Made by a program: the position numbers and the translations under genes. From NCBI RefSeq assembly GCF_030811595.1, contig NZ_JAUSRB010000002.1:7130001-7194000 (forward strand): a stretch of DNA of 64,000 nucleotides. Reading direction: 5' to 3'. Below the pieces are notes generated by a model, which worked only from the letters and a program-made list of their open reading frames with translations, had not been told where the DNA came from and ran no database searches. Within the stretch, counting starts at the first letter, position 1; every line of letters starts with the position of its first letter. Source of the stretch: Streptosporangium brasiliense (GTDB lineage Bacteria; Actinomycetota; Actinomycetes; Streptosporangiales; Streptosporangiaceae). This document shows, piece after piece, positions 9,911 through 18,124 of this stretch.

Positions 9911-10468
9911 TCACACTCTGAGCGGTCGCAGCGCCGTGCTCCAAGAGACGACCTGGTCGAGCAGCTTGCTCAGCATGTCCTCCTGATGCGCGGCAGGCTT
10001 GAAGGTGGTGAAGTTCTCGAAGTCGGCGTGCATCAGCAGTTCCACGGCCACCTGGACGTCGGCCACCTTGACCTGGCCGAGCACCTGCCGCAGGTGCTCG
10101 GCCGCCCGCACACCGCCGCTGACGCCGTAGCCGACCACGCCTGCGGCCTTGTCGTGCCACTCGGCGAACAGGAAGTCGATGGCGGTCTTGAGCGCGCCGG
10201 TGGTCGAGTGGTTGTACTCGGGCGTCACGAAGACGAAGCCGTCGAAGTCGGCGATGGTGTCGGACCACCTCTTGGTGTGCGGGTGCTCATAGACCCCGGT
10301 GGCCGCGGCGAGCGGTTCGTCGAGGTGGGGCAGGTCGTAGTCCTTCAAGTCGATCAGCTCGTAGTGCGCGTCGCCGCGCCTGACCGCGTGGTCGTGGACC
10401 CAGCGGGCGACGGCCTCGCCATTGCGTCCCGGCCGCGTGCTGCCGACAATGATGCCAATCTTGATCAC
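9911..10468 (-). CDS. NADPH-dependent FMN reductase
   Basis: 185 residues from GTG 10468. It opens VIKIGIIVGSTRPGRNGEAV, the flavodoxin-like phosphate-binding loop of the NADPH:FMN reductase family (GSxRxxR type), and carries TPEYNHSTTGALKTAIDFLF (~75-95), the conserved active-site segment (PEYNxSxxxxLKNAID). These enzymes reduce FMN or azo/quinone substrates in the cytoplasm. The GTG overlaps the stop of the upstream fusion gene by four bases (GTGA), so the two are translationally coupled, and a flavin or quinone role for the pair is likely. A longer open frame exists upstream but runs through the fusion gene and is not real. Confidence 0.9.
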   Translation of the reverse strand: MIKIGIIVGSTRPGRNGEAVARWVHDHAVRRGDAHYELIDLKDYDLPHLDEPLAAATGVYEHPHTKRWSDTIADFDGFVFVTPEYNHSTTGALKTAIDFLFAEWHDKAAGVVGYGVSGGVRAAEHLRQVLGQVKVADVQVAVELLMHADFENFTTFKPAAHQEDMLSKLLDQVVSWSTALRPLRV

Positions 10469-12096
10469 GGCTCCACCTTCACTATGACTTTTCCGCGGAT
10501 AACACCGCGCTCGGCGGCCCGGTGCAGGTCCGCCAGGGACTCCAGCGGGCGAACGTCCGCTTCGACGTCCACCACGCCCTTGTCGATCAGCGCCACGAGC
10601 TCGGTCAGCTGGCCCGGGTCGTTGCGGGCCACGAACTGGACAGCGCGTGGATGCTCGATCGGCTGGGTGATCGAGACGAACTCCTTGGCCAGCTGCGTCA
10701 CCGAGGCGGGCACGTCGGCCACCAGGTTGATCAGCACGTCGTTGCCGCCCGGCAGGGGAGCGGTGGTGTGGTCGACGACCTCGTCGGCGCCCAGCGCCCG
10801 CACGGCAGCGGTGCTGCGCGGGCTGGCGGTCGCCACCACGTGCGCGCCCGCATGCTTGGCCAGTTGCACGGCAAACAGCCCGACGCCGCCGCCGGCCCCG
10901 TTGATCAGCACCCGGCTGCCGCGGCCGATGCGGGCATGCTCGAAGACCGCTTGCCATGCGGTGAGCCCGGCCACCGGCACGGCAGCCGCGTCCGCCAGCG
11001 GGATCCGCTCCGGTGCCCTGGCCAGCACGCTCGCCTTCGCGACCGCGTACTCGGCCGCCGCCCCGTCGATGAGCCCGATCACCCGGTCGCCAGGGGCAAG
11101 GTCACCCGCCCCGGTGACCACGGTGCCCGCGACGTCCCAGCCGAGCGTGTGCGGCAGCGTGACGCCGAGCACGTCCTGCAGCAGGCCCATCCGTAGGCCG
11201 ACCTCCGACGGGTTGAACGACGTCGCGGCCACCCTGATGAGTACCTCGCCCGGTCCGGGCTTCGGCACCGGCACCTCATCCAGCGAGATCACCGAGGCGT
11301 CGCCGTACTCGTGAATTCGGGCGGCCCGCATGGTGCCGAGAAAGTCCACGGCGTGCTCGCTCGCCCACGTCTCGAACGTGCTCGCGGGCGCTCCGGTGAC
11401 CTCCTCCACGGTCCCGGTGGCCGGGCCGGGCTCGACCAGACTGCGCAGCATCCCGTCCACGGCCTCCGCCGGCCACCCCAGCCCGAGCAGCCGTTGCCTG
11501 GCCTCCTCCAGAGGCTCCTCCACCCAGCGGACCGGCCGGCCGATCGCTGCGCCGATCGCCCGCGCCTGCTCCCGCTGGGTCAGCGGCCGGGGTCCGGTCA
11601 GCGTGTAGACCGCGCCGTGATGCCCTTCGCCGAGCAGCGCGCGCACCGCGACGGCCGCGATGTCCCGCTCGTGGATGGGAGAAAAGGCCGCTTCGCCGTA
11701 TGGTTGCCGCACGACGCCCGCGCGGACCTGCTCGGCCCACCGCAAGGTGTTGGCCGCGAACGCGTGCGGGCGCAGCACCGTCCACTCCCGGGCGGTCCCA
11801 GCGATCAGGCGCTCGATCTCGACCTCGTGCGGGCGCGCGGCGGCCGAGGACAGGTAGACCACCCGCCGCGCCCCGATCAGTTCCAGCACCTCGCGAGCGC
11901 CCTCGGCCGAGGCGAACGGCCACAGCAGGAACACCGCGTCGACACCGTCGAGAGCCGCCTCCAGCGCGACCGGGTCGGTCAGCTCCCTTGTCACCGTGCG
12001 GACGTCGGCGCCCGCGTCTTCAAGTTGGTTCACCAGCGGGCGGCCGATCGTGCCGGTCGCCCCGCTGACCAGGACTCTTGTCATGTCGTCAACCAT
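10465..12096 (-). CDS. fusion of an NmrA-like NAD(P)-binding domain with a quinone oxidoreductase
   Basis: 543 residues from ATG 12096 (ATG 12084 is equally possible; no clear ribosome-binding site). Residues ~5-250 are an NmrA/atypical SDR domain: VLVSGATGTIGRPLV dinucleotide loop, YLSSAAA, and a C-terminal NmrA-like region. Residues ~260-543 are a zinc-independent medium-chain dehydrogenase/quinone reductase (DEVPVPKPGPGEVLIRV; GWDVAGTVV; LINGAGGGVGLFAVQLAK). Both halves are usually separate proteins. The join has no stop and no linker loss, so this is a true fusion. It is coupled to the FMN reductase downstream and divergent from an AraC regulator across 77 bases, which probably controls it. 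Confidence 0.85.
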   Translation of the reverse strand: MVDDMTRVLVSGATGTIGRPLVNQLEDAGADVRTVTRELTDPVALEAALDGVDAVFLLWPFASAEGAREVLELIGARRVVYLSSAAARPHEVEIERLIAGTAREWTVLRPHAFAANTLRWAEQVRAGVVRQPYGEAAFSPIHERDIAAVAVRALLGEGHHGAVYTLTGPRPLTQREQARAIGAAIGRPVRWVEEPLEEARQRLLGLGWPAEAVDGMLRSLVEPGPATGTVEEVTGAPASTFETWASEHAVDFLGTMRAARIHEYGDASVISLDEVPVPKPGPGEVLIRVAATSFNPSEVGLRMGLLQDVLGVTLPHTLGWDVAGTVVTGAGDLAPGDRVIGLIDGAAAEYAVAKASVLARAPERIPLADAAAVPVAGLTAWQAVFEHARIGRGSRVLINGAGGGVGLFAVQLAKHAGAHVVATASPRSTAAVRALGADEVVDHTTAPLPGGNDVLINLVADVPASVTQLAKEFVSITQPIEHPRAVQFVARNDPGQLTELVALIDKGVVDVEADVRPLESLADLHRAAERGVIRGKVIVKVEP

Positions 12097-12173
12097 AGGA
12101 GCGCTATGGAAGACAGCCAATGCGCTTCTGTCTGCGATTTATACGCGATCGTCTCCCACGTTAAACTGACGGC

Positions 12174-13172
12174 ATGGACATGCTGAGCGACGTGATCGCC
12201 TCCATGCGCATGGGCGTGCCGCGCTCGGCGCGTGTCGAGTGGCCGGCGCCCTGGGGGCAGCGGTTCCCATCAGCGCCTGGTTCGGCAGGCTTCCAGGTGG
12301 TGCTGCAGGGCTCGTGCTGGGCGATCCCGCCGGAGGGCGAGCCGATCCCGATTGGGACGGGCGACGTGCTGTTCTTCCCCCACGGGCATGGCTACGCGCT
12401 GGCCGACTCACCCACCAGCCCCATCGCGGAGCCCGATTGTGACCCCTATGCCCACGCCGAGCTGTTCTCCTCGACCTCCATGGAGGGCACCGGGCCCGTC
12501 ACCGTGATGCTCTGCGGCGGCTACCAGCTCGACTCCAACCGCGCGCATCCGCTGCTCAGAGGGCTGCCCGAGATGATCCACCTGCCCGCCAGGCTGGGGC
12601 ACAACGCCGAGCTGCGCGCCGCCGTCGAGCAGCTCGGCAAGGAGATCGACGACCCGCGGCCAGGCGCGGACATGGTGGTGTCGGCGCTGCTGGACATGCT
12701 GCTGCTGTACATCCTGCGTGCCTGGTTCGACGTCTCGATGGAGCACTGCAAGGTTGACAGCTGGGCCGCCGCGCTGGCCGACCCGGCCATCAGCGCCGCG
12801 CTCGACGGCATCCACCGCGACCCTGCCCACCCGTGGACGGTCGAGTCGCTCGGCCGCCGTGCCGGGCTGTCCCGCGCGGCGTTCTCCCGCCGGTTCACCC
12901 AGTTCGTCGGGCAGCCACCGCTGACCTATCTGACCTGGTGGCGACTGGGCACGGCTGCGCGCATGCTGCACGACTCTGACACCGCGCTGAGCAAGATCGC
13001 CGCCGCGGTCGGCTACGGCTCGGAGTTCGCCTTCGCCAACGCCTTCAAGCGCGAGTACGGCATGGCCCCCGGCAAATACCGCCGCCTGGGCTGCCCGCCT
13101 TCGGGCCGAACGGCGGCAGGTACCGGTCCAACCCCTGGGTCTCGAAACCCGGAACCGCTGCTCACTTCGTAA
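12174..13172 (+). CDS. AraC-family regulator with cupin-like sensing domain
   Basis: 332 residues. The N-terminal ~190 residues match the AraC-associated cupin domain (PIPIGTGDVLFFPHGHGYAL, then VTVMLCGGYQLD), and the C-terminal ~100 contain two helix-turn-helix units (WTVESLGRRAGLSRAAFSRR and TALSKIAAAVGYGSEFAFAN) ending with the AraC signature FKREYGMAPGKYRR. Members usually sense small molecules or oxidative stress and activate a divergent oxidoreductase gene. Here the fused NmrA-quinone reductase gene starts 77 bases away on the other strand, and regulation of it is the obvious inference. Confidence 0.9.
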   Translation: MDMLSDVIASMRMGVPRSARVEWPAPWGQRFPSAPGSAGFQVVLQGSCWAIPPEGEPIPIGTGDVLFFPHGHGYALADSPTSPIAEPDCDPYAHAELFSSTSMEGTGPVTVMLCGGYQLDSNRAHPLLRGLPEMIHLPARLGHNAELRAAVEQLGKEIDDPRPGADMVVSALLDMLLLYILRAWFDVSMEHCKVDSWAAALADPAISAALDGIHRDPAHPWTVESLGRRAGLSRAAFSRRFTQFVGQPPLTYLTWWRLGTAARMLHDSDTALSKIAAAVGYGSEFAFANAFKREYGMAPGKYRRLGCPPSGRTAAGTGPTPGSRNPEPLLTS

Positions 13173-13252
13173 CGGCCCAGCGAGATACGGCCCAGTGAAT
13201 CGCCCTGCCCCTGAAGCGGCGGTCTTCTCCCGAACCTGACCCCAGCCGCCAG

Positions 13253-13272
13253 CTAGTAGTGCTTTGTTAGGT
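13253..13272. repeat. outer end of the truncated IS701-type element
   Basis: Same 20 bases as at 7860-7879, placed just beyond the transposase stop at 13275. It marks one end of the element; the opposite end is missing. Confidence 0.7.
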
Positions 13273-13274
13273 GG

Positions 13275-14121
13275 TTAGGGCGGTCGCCGTCGGCAGGTGG
13301 GGCATCGGCCTGTCCAGGTGGCCAGCAGCGCCTGCAGTCCTTTGAGGACCCGGTAGAGCGTCAGGCCGCCCCAACCGCTTTTGGGCTGCTCAGGCGTAGC
13401 TCGGTGCAGAACAGGTGCGCGGCGGTCACCAAGGTGACGTGCCGGTGCCAGCCGGTCCAGGAACGGCCCTCGAAATGGTCCAGCCCCAGGCCGCACTTCA
13501 GCTCGCGGTAATCATGCTCGATCCGCCAGCGAATCTTGGCCAGGGCGACCAGGTCGGCCGGTGCAGTGTCGGCGGGCAGGTTGGACAGCCAGTACGTGAC
13601 CGGCGCGGACTCGCCGTCGGGCCATTGCGCGATCATCTGGCTGATCGGCAGCGAACCGTCATCGGCCGGGCGGGGTCTGCGGCCGGCTACGCGGACCGGC
13701 ACGATCACGAACTGCGAGGTCAAGCTGCCCCTGAAGCCGGCCCGCCAGGTCAGCCTCACCGCGGCGGCACGGCCGGCGGCCAGCACGTGCTCACGCAGGC
13801 CGACCGGCTTGGTGCGATAACGCGGTCGGGGATGCGGCCCCAGCCCCGAGTAAGTGATCGTCTCGGGCTGGGCGCGCACGTCATGGGCGGTGACCACGCC
13901 TTTGACCTGCAGCACATAGGCCAGGCCACGCATCTCCAGGGCGGTGCGCAGATGCGCGTTGTCGCCGTAGGCGGCATCGGCCACCACCACCGGCGGCGCC
14001 AGGCCCCACCCCGCGAGCTCGTCGAGCATCTCCACGGCCATCTGCCATTCGGGGCGATGCCGCTCACTGTCGGGGATGGCGCAGCCGGCGCGGCGCGCGC
14101 CGATCTGCTCAGCGGTGGACG
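13275..14121 (-). pseudogene. IS701-family transposase, N-terminus missing, frame break near the C-terminus
   Basis: Readable homology begins about 14118 (EQIGARRAGCAIPD) and includes VVADAAYGDNAHLRTAL with the second catalytic Asp, YVLQVKG, and RWRIEHDYRELKCGLGLDHF with the catalytic Glu, all IS701/DDE_5 features. The first catalytic Asp region is absent: the element is cut where an acetyltransferase relic begins (14122). In the main frame the protein ends early (stop at 13361), while the -1 frame continues LTLYRVLKGLQALLATWTG, RCPTCRRRPP to a TAA at 13275, which is the normal family ending. The shift point is a canonical slippery heptamer (see 13337-13385). With half its gene gone, it cannot transpose by itself. 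Confidence 0.85.
13337..13385 (-). other. candidate -1 ribosomal frameshift signal
   Basis: On the minus strand C-CCA-AAA (plus-strand bases 13379-13385) is in the X-XXY-YYZ phase of the transposase frame. About 30 bases later GTCCT-CAA-AGGAC (13349-13337) forms a perfect 5-bp hairpin. Slipping back one base joins the two transposase frames exactly. A simple indel is the competing explanation. Confidence 0.45.
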
Positions 14122-14588
14122 GACCTCCCGACACCGTACGAACGCCAACACGCGGCCTTCTACCTGGGCCAGATAGTGCCGCGTGGCCGGCGTGATGGCA
14201 CGATGTACCACTTCGTGGAGACCCGGAACGACGGAGATCTGGTCGCATCGGTCAATGTGCACCGTCACCACGACATGTGGGCGATCGGGTACTGGACTGT
14301 GGCAGAGCGAAGGGGCCGCGGCTACGCGGCGGAGGCGGTCCGCGCCTTGGCCACCTGGTCCTTCACCGAATTGGGGGGCAGCGCCTGGAGTGGCGAGCGG
14401 AAGCAGGGAATACGGCCTCCTGGGCGGTGGCAATGAAGGTCGGCTCTGTCATGGAGAGGGTCCTGCGTGCGGCGCAGACCAGCGACAACTCGCTGAGGGA
14501 CACCTGGATCGGCGCTCTCCTGCCCTCCGACCTCGGTCTGCCCTTCGCTGTCCCCTACCACGCCGCGCAGGTAAACGCTCCGGCTTGA
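14122..14588 (+). pseudogene. GNAT acetyltransferase relic
   Basis: Reads as a GNAT N-acetyltransferase: LPTPYERQHAAFYLGQIVPR, GYWTVAERRGRGYAAEAVR (motif A, acetyl-CoA binding R/Q-x-x-G-x-G/A) and, in the next frame, RLEWRAEAGNTASWAVAMKV, GSVMERVLRAA, DTWIGALLPSDLG. The beginning is missing where the truncated IS701 element abuts, and the frame changes within TTGGGGGGCAG at about 14371-14379. Such enzymes acetylate small molecules or ribosomal protein termini. The relic shows that the transposon landed in, or recombined into, this gene. Confidence 0.85.
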
Positions 14589-14740
14589 CAAGTCCAGGCC
14601 AGACTGGGGGTGCCGGGCGCGAGGTTGCCTAGGCAGGCAGGCACGACCTTCAGGACCATGAGGTTGTCTACGCCTTACGATCACCCGAGAAGACCGTACC
14701 CGCCCCCTCATCATCGCCGACCAGTGCTGCCCTTGGCCAA

Positions 14741-14905
14741 ATGGCCGAGCACGGACCGGTGGCCGCCTCGGCTGCCGATTGCCTCAGCCTGCTGGAATGT
14801 TTCCAACACCTTTCCGACCCTCATGATCCGCGTGGCGTCCGCCATGCGCTGGCATCGTTACTGGCCGGTGCCGCAGCTGCCGTGCTCGCCGGCGCACGTT
14901 GCTGA
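14741..14905 (+). pseudogene. ISAs1-family transposase N-terminal fragment
   Basis: The segment LLECFQHLSDPHDPRGVRHA and LASLLAGAAAAVLAGAR matches the start of ISAs1-type transposases (VPDPR..RGxRHPL...LAGARS). It stops at a TGA (14903-14905) after about 54 codons; no DDE core follows. The flanking 14589-14740 and 14906-15025 contain no gene that I can support. Confidence 0.65.
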
Positions 14906-15025
14906 AGGCTGGCGGCGGCCCCGGCAGCAAGGAGCAAGAGAGTGAGGTCCTGCTGCGAGCCGCCTGCCTGCAGTTCCCAAGGCGGCCCGCACCCCGCGGG
15001 TCGCGGCAGAACCGCGGATCGACGC

Positions 15026-17818
15026 TCATACGGCCGACGACCGGCGCTGAACGCGGTCGGCGTCCTCAGCACGGTTCTGGGCCTGGTAGAGCCGTAGCGC
15101 CTGACGCCACGCGCTACGGGCCTGTTGCCGGTCACCGACCGTGGCGTGGACGTCTCCGAGGTGTTCCAGGGTGTTGGCTTCGTCGAAGGCGTTGCCGATC
15201 TCCTGGAGCAACCTGAGAGCTTCGTTGTAGTAGCTCAGGGCCCGGCCGTACTGACCTGTGTGGTGGGCGATGTATCCCAGACTGTCGAGCGTGTTGGCTT
15301 CTCCGTCGCGGTGCTGATGACGACGGAACAGAGCCAGGGCGGCTTCGCAGTGGGCGAGACCTTCGGTGTGCAGTCCGAGCCTGCTCGCGTACCAGCCCAT
15401 GTCGTTGAGCGCGTCGGCTGTCCGCACATGGTCGTCGAGGGCCCGGAAGCGGTGTAGAGCCTGAGAGGTGTGCTCCAGAGCCTGCCGCAGATCCTCCCGC
15501 TGCGCCCAGGACATCGCCATGCCTTGATGGATCTGGGCCTGGGCTGCGAGGTCCCCGGTGCGCTGGGCAAGGGGCAGCGCTTGCTGGAAGTGATCCATGG
15601 CCAGGCCATGCCGGCCCAGCCGGGCGCAGGCGTGGCCGAGGATCCGGTGAGCCAGCACCTGGGCCTCGAGATCGCCGAGATGGCGAGCGGCTTCCAGTCC
15701 CGCCAGCCAGTCGTCGAACTGGTCCTGTATGGTTCCGCGCCGGAAGTGGAAGGTGTCCAGGCTCCAGGCAAGCTGCCACACCGCTTCGTGCCAGTTCTGC
15801 TCCGCGGCGAGGTGTCGGACGGCCAGCAGACAGGCGTGTTCGTCGGTGAACCACGTCCAGGCGGCGGTGTGGTCGGCCGGCGGCCCCTGCCACCATCCAG
15901 GAGCGGGGGCGCCGAGCTTGATCGGTGCGCGATGCGGCGCGAGAAGCCGCTCGGCGGCGTAGGCGGTGTGCAGGTGGAAATCGACCAACCGCCGAAGCGC
16001 GGCCTGCCGAGCGGTCTCGGACTGATCCTCGCGGGCTTGTTCGGCGGCGTAGCGGCGGACCAGGTCGTGCATGCGCCACCGGCACGGAGTGTGCTGATGG
16101 ATCAGGGACATCCCTTCCAGCTCTCGCAGCGGTCCGCGTACTCGGGCGGGAGGCAGGCCGGTCAGGGCGGCGATGGCGCCGAGGCCGATGTCCGGGCCCG
16201 GCGCCAGGCCCAGCAGTCCGAATACCTCGGAGGCCCGCGCCGAAAGGCCGAGGTAGGAGGTGGTGAACACGGCGCGCAGGTTCGTCCGCAGGTCCCCGGT
16301 GTCCCACACCTCCAGCCGGCCGGTGACGTCCTGTAGTTCGACGGCGAGTGCGGCCAGCGGCAACTGCGGGCTGAGCACGGCACGGGCCGCGAGGACGGCC
16401 AGAGCCAGCGGTAGACCCGCACAACAGGCCAGCAGGTAGGCCACGGCTTCCGGTTCCGCCGCCAACCGCTCGGCGCCGAGTTGGTGGAGGAGCAACTGGT
16501 GGGCCTCGGCGTCGTCGAGTGCGTCCAGAGCCACCGGCCGGGTGCCGTTGGCCGCGGTCATGCCGGCCAGCTGATGGCGACTGGTCACCACGACCGTACA
16601 GGTGGGGCTGCCGGGTAACAGGAGGGCGGCCTGGTCGGCGTCGCGGACGTTGTCCAGCACGATCAGCATCCGCCGCCCGGCCACCAGACTGCGGTAAAGG
16701 CCCACCTGCGCGTCCAGGTCTGTCGGCATCCCCATGGGACCGACGCCGAGTGCCTCCAGGAAGCCGCGCACAGCGGTGGCCGGGGACAGCGGCTGCTCGA
16801 TCGGATCGAAGCCCCGCAGATTGGCGAACAACTGTCCGTCAGGGAAGCGGTCGATGTTCTCGTGCGCCCAGCGCAGGGCCAGCCACGTCTTCCCGATGCC
16901 CCCGATCCCGCCGATGGCGGAGATCACCACCGTGCCCCCTGGCCGACCGGATCCGTCCAATGCTCTGCTGAGCTGCCCGAGTTCGGCTCTTCGGCCGGTG
17001 AACCGGGCCGGCGGGGCCGGCAACTGACGCGGCACGATGCCAGGCGCCCCGGACAGTGTGGCCGGTGTGAAGGCAGGCGGTGTCGTCGTGGGGTCGGCGG
17101 TCAGGATGCGGCGGTGCAAGTCCTGCAGTGGCGGGCCGGGGTCGGCGCCGAGTTCCTCGACCAGGTGCAGCCGGATTCGCTGGTAGTGCTGCAGGGCCTC
17201 GGCCGGCCGGCCGCTGCGGTACAGGGCGAGCATGAGCTGACCGGCCAGTCGCTCATCCAGCGGATGGCGTGCCGCCCGTACCGTCAACGCGGGCACCAAT
17301 TCGGCATGCCGCCCCGAACGGAGGTGGGCGTCGGTGAGGTCGAGTTCGGCGGCATGCCGCTGTTGGACCAGCCCTTCGCGCAGCGTGTTCAGCCAAGGGG
17401 TGTCCAGGTTGGCGAGGGCGTCCCCGCGCCACAGGGTGAGCGCCTGCTCCAGCAGATGTCGGGCGTGGGCGTCGTCGGCGCCTTGGGCTTCTCCGACCCA
17501 GCGCTGGAACCTGTGCATATCGACCGTCATGGGATCGACGCTGATCGCATAACCACCGCTCTGCCGTGCGATCCGCGCGCCGTCGACCGCCGCCAGCATC
17601 CGCCGCAGGCGGGACAGGTAGCTGTAGAGCGTGTCGCGACCATGCCGAGGCGGGTGATGGCCCCACACCCGCTCCAGGAGCTGATCGATCGACACGCGCC
17701 TGCCGGCCTCGACCAGCAGTACCGCCAGTACGCACCGCTGGCGGTGATGCCCGAGTTCCACGCGCCGGCCGTCCACGTGAACCTCCAGGTCACCCAGGAG
17801 TCGGAACTCCACCGGCAC
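15026..17818 (-). CDS. AfsR/SARP-type regulator with NB-ARC and TPR domains
   Basis: 930 residues from GTG 17818 (GATGGGGGTG upstream). Order: winged-helix trans_reg_C domain (~1-95, EFRLLGDLEVHVDGR to YSYLSRLRRML), BTAD (~100-240), NB-ARC ATPase (P-loop GGIGGIGKTWLALRWA at ~318; LIVLDNVRDADQA Walker B; TSRHQ; CCAGLPLAL GxP motif), a winged helix (MHDLVRRYAAEQARED), and six or so C-terminal TPRs (~690-925; AHRILGHACARLG, ADALNDMGWYASRLG, ANTLDSLGYIAHHTG, ANTLEHLGDVHATVG). SARPs of this layout activate secondary-metabolite genes, with the TPR/NB-ARC part acting as a signal-controlled switch. A tiny secreted peptide gene is divergent 178 bases away and direct repeats overlap its own -35, suggesting autoregulation and peptide sensing (inference). 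Confidence 0.95.
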   Translation of the reverse strand: MPVEFRLLGDLEVHVDGRRVELGHHRQRCVLAVLLVEAGRRVSIDQLLERVWGHHPPRHGRDTLYSYLSRLRRMLAAVDGARIARQSGGYAISVDPMTVDMHRFQRWVGEAQGADDAHARHLLEQALTLWRGDALANLDTPWLNTLREGLVQQRHAAELDLTDAHLRSGRHAELVPALTVRAARHPLDERLAGQLMLALYRSGRPAEALQHYQRIRLHLVEELGADPGPPLQDLHRRILTADPTTTPPAFTPATLSGAPGIVPRQLPAPPARFTGRRAELGQLSRALDGSGRPGGTVVISAIGGIGGIGKTWLALRWAHENIDRFPDGQLFANLRGFDPIEQPLSPATAVRGFLEALGVGPMGMPTDLDAQVGLYRSLVAGRRMLIVLDNVRDADQAALLLPGSPTCTVVVTSRHQLAGMTAANGTRPVALDALDDAEAHQLLLHQLGAERLAAEPEAVAYLLACCAGLPLALAVLAARAVLSPQLPLAALAVELQDVTGRLEVWDTGDLRTNLRAVFTTSYLGLSARASEVFGLLGLAPGPDIGLGAIAALTGLPPARVRGPLRELEGMSLIHQHTPCRWRMHDLVRRYAAEQAREDQSETARQAALRRLVDFHLHTAYAAERLLAPHRAPIKLGAPAPGWWQGPPADHTAAWTWFTDEHACLLAVRHLAAEQNWHEAVWQLAWSLDTFHFRRGTIQDQFDDWLAGLEAARHLGDLEAQVLAHRILGHACARLGRHGLAMDHFQQALPLAQRTGDLAAQAQIHQGMAMSWAQREDLRQALEHTSQALHRFRALDDHVRTADALNDMGWYASRLGLHTEGLAHCEAALALFRRHQHRDGEANTLDSLGYIAHHTGQYGRALSYYNEALRLLQEIGNAFDEANTLEHLGDVHATVGDRQQARSAWRQALRLYQAQNRAEDADRVQRRSSAV

Positions 17819-17845
17819 GCCACACCCCCATCTCTCGATCACCCG

Positions 17846-17899
17846 TGTGTAACGGTTCCGATCTGCGGATTCAAGGTTATTGGCAAGGATTGTCCAGGG
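17846..17899. promoter_or_regulatory. SARP-gene promoter with direct-repeat boxes
   Basis: On the minus strand TTGAAT (17874-17869) and TACACA (17851-17846) are 17 bases apart, placing the start site about 20 bases before the SARP GTG. Three related 7-mers TCAAGGT (17871), GCAAGGA (17883) and TCCAGGG (17893), about one helical turn apart, overlap and extend past the -35. This is the layout of SARP-binding direct repeats. The divergent peptide gene shares the region; TTGTCC at 17890 is a weak -35 for it. Confidence 0.5.
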
Positions 17900-17995
17900 T
17901 CGGCCGCGCATCGTCGTCTACGGACCGGGATGCGGTCGTCGTCGGATCCACTCCCCGGACCGAGGTGGCCGACTGTTGCCAACGAAGGAGATCCC

Positions 17996-18109
17996 ATGAA
18001 GCGCACATTGCTACGCCTGGCAGCCGCCGTGCTGTTCGCCGTGTCCGCCACGGCCGGTGGGGTGGTCGTCGCGTCGTCCGCGTCGGCCGATCAGGCCCAC
18101 TGCTGCTGA
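17996..18109 (+). CDS. 37-residue secreted peptide precursor, mature part ending His-Cys-Cys
   Basis: ATG 17996 is preceded at ideal distance by AAGGAG (17985-17990), one of the best ribosome-binding sites in the window, so the gene is credible despite its size. The product is MKRTLLRLAAAVLFAVSATA followed by GGVVVASSASADQAHCC: a positively charged start, hydrophobic core, and an ASA cleavage site, leaving about six or seven residues, (A)DQAHCC. Almost the whole protein is signal peptide, as in pro-signal peptides of RRNPP quorum sensing (Phr, PapR). It is divergent from a TPR-containing SARP regulator and followed by a large hairpin and an MFS exporter. A signalling role is inference; two terminal cysteines could also bind metal or form a disulfide. 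Confidence 0.7.
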   Translation: MKRTLLRLAAAVLFAVSATAGGVVVASSASADQAHCC

Positions 18110-18124
18110 TGCACACACGGTGAA

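Noticed and set aside
10469-10957. Upstream extension of the FMN reductase frame
   Set aside because: It runs antiphase through the fusion gene, and the GTGA overlap plus the conserved N-terminus fix the start at 10468.
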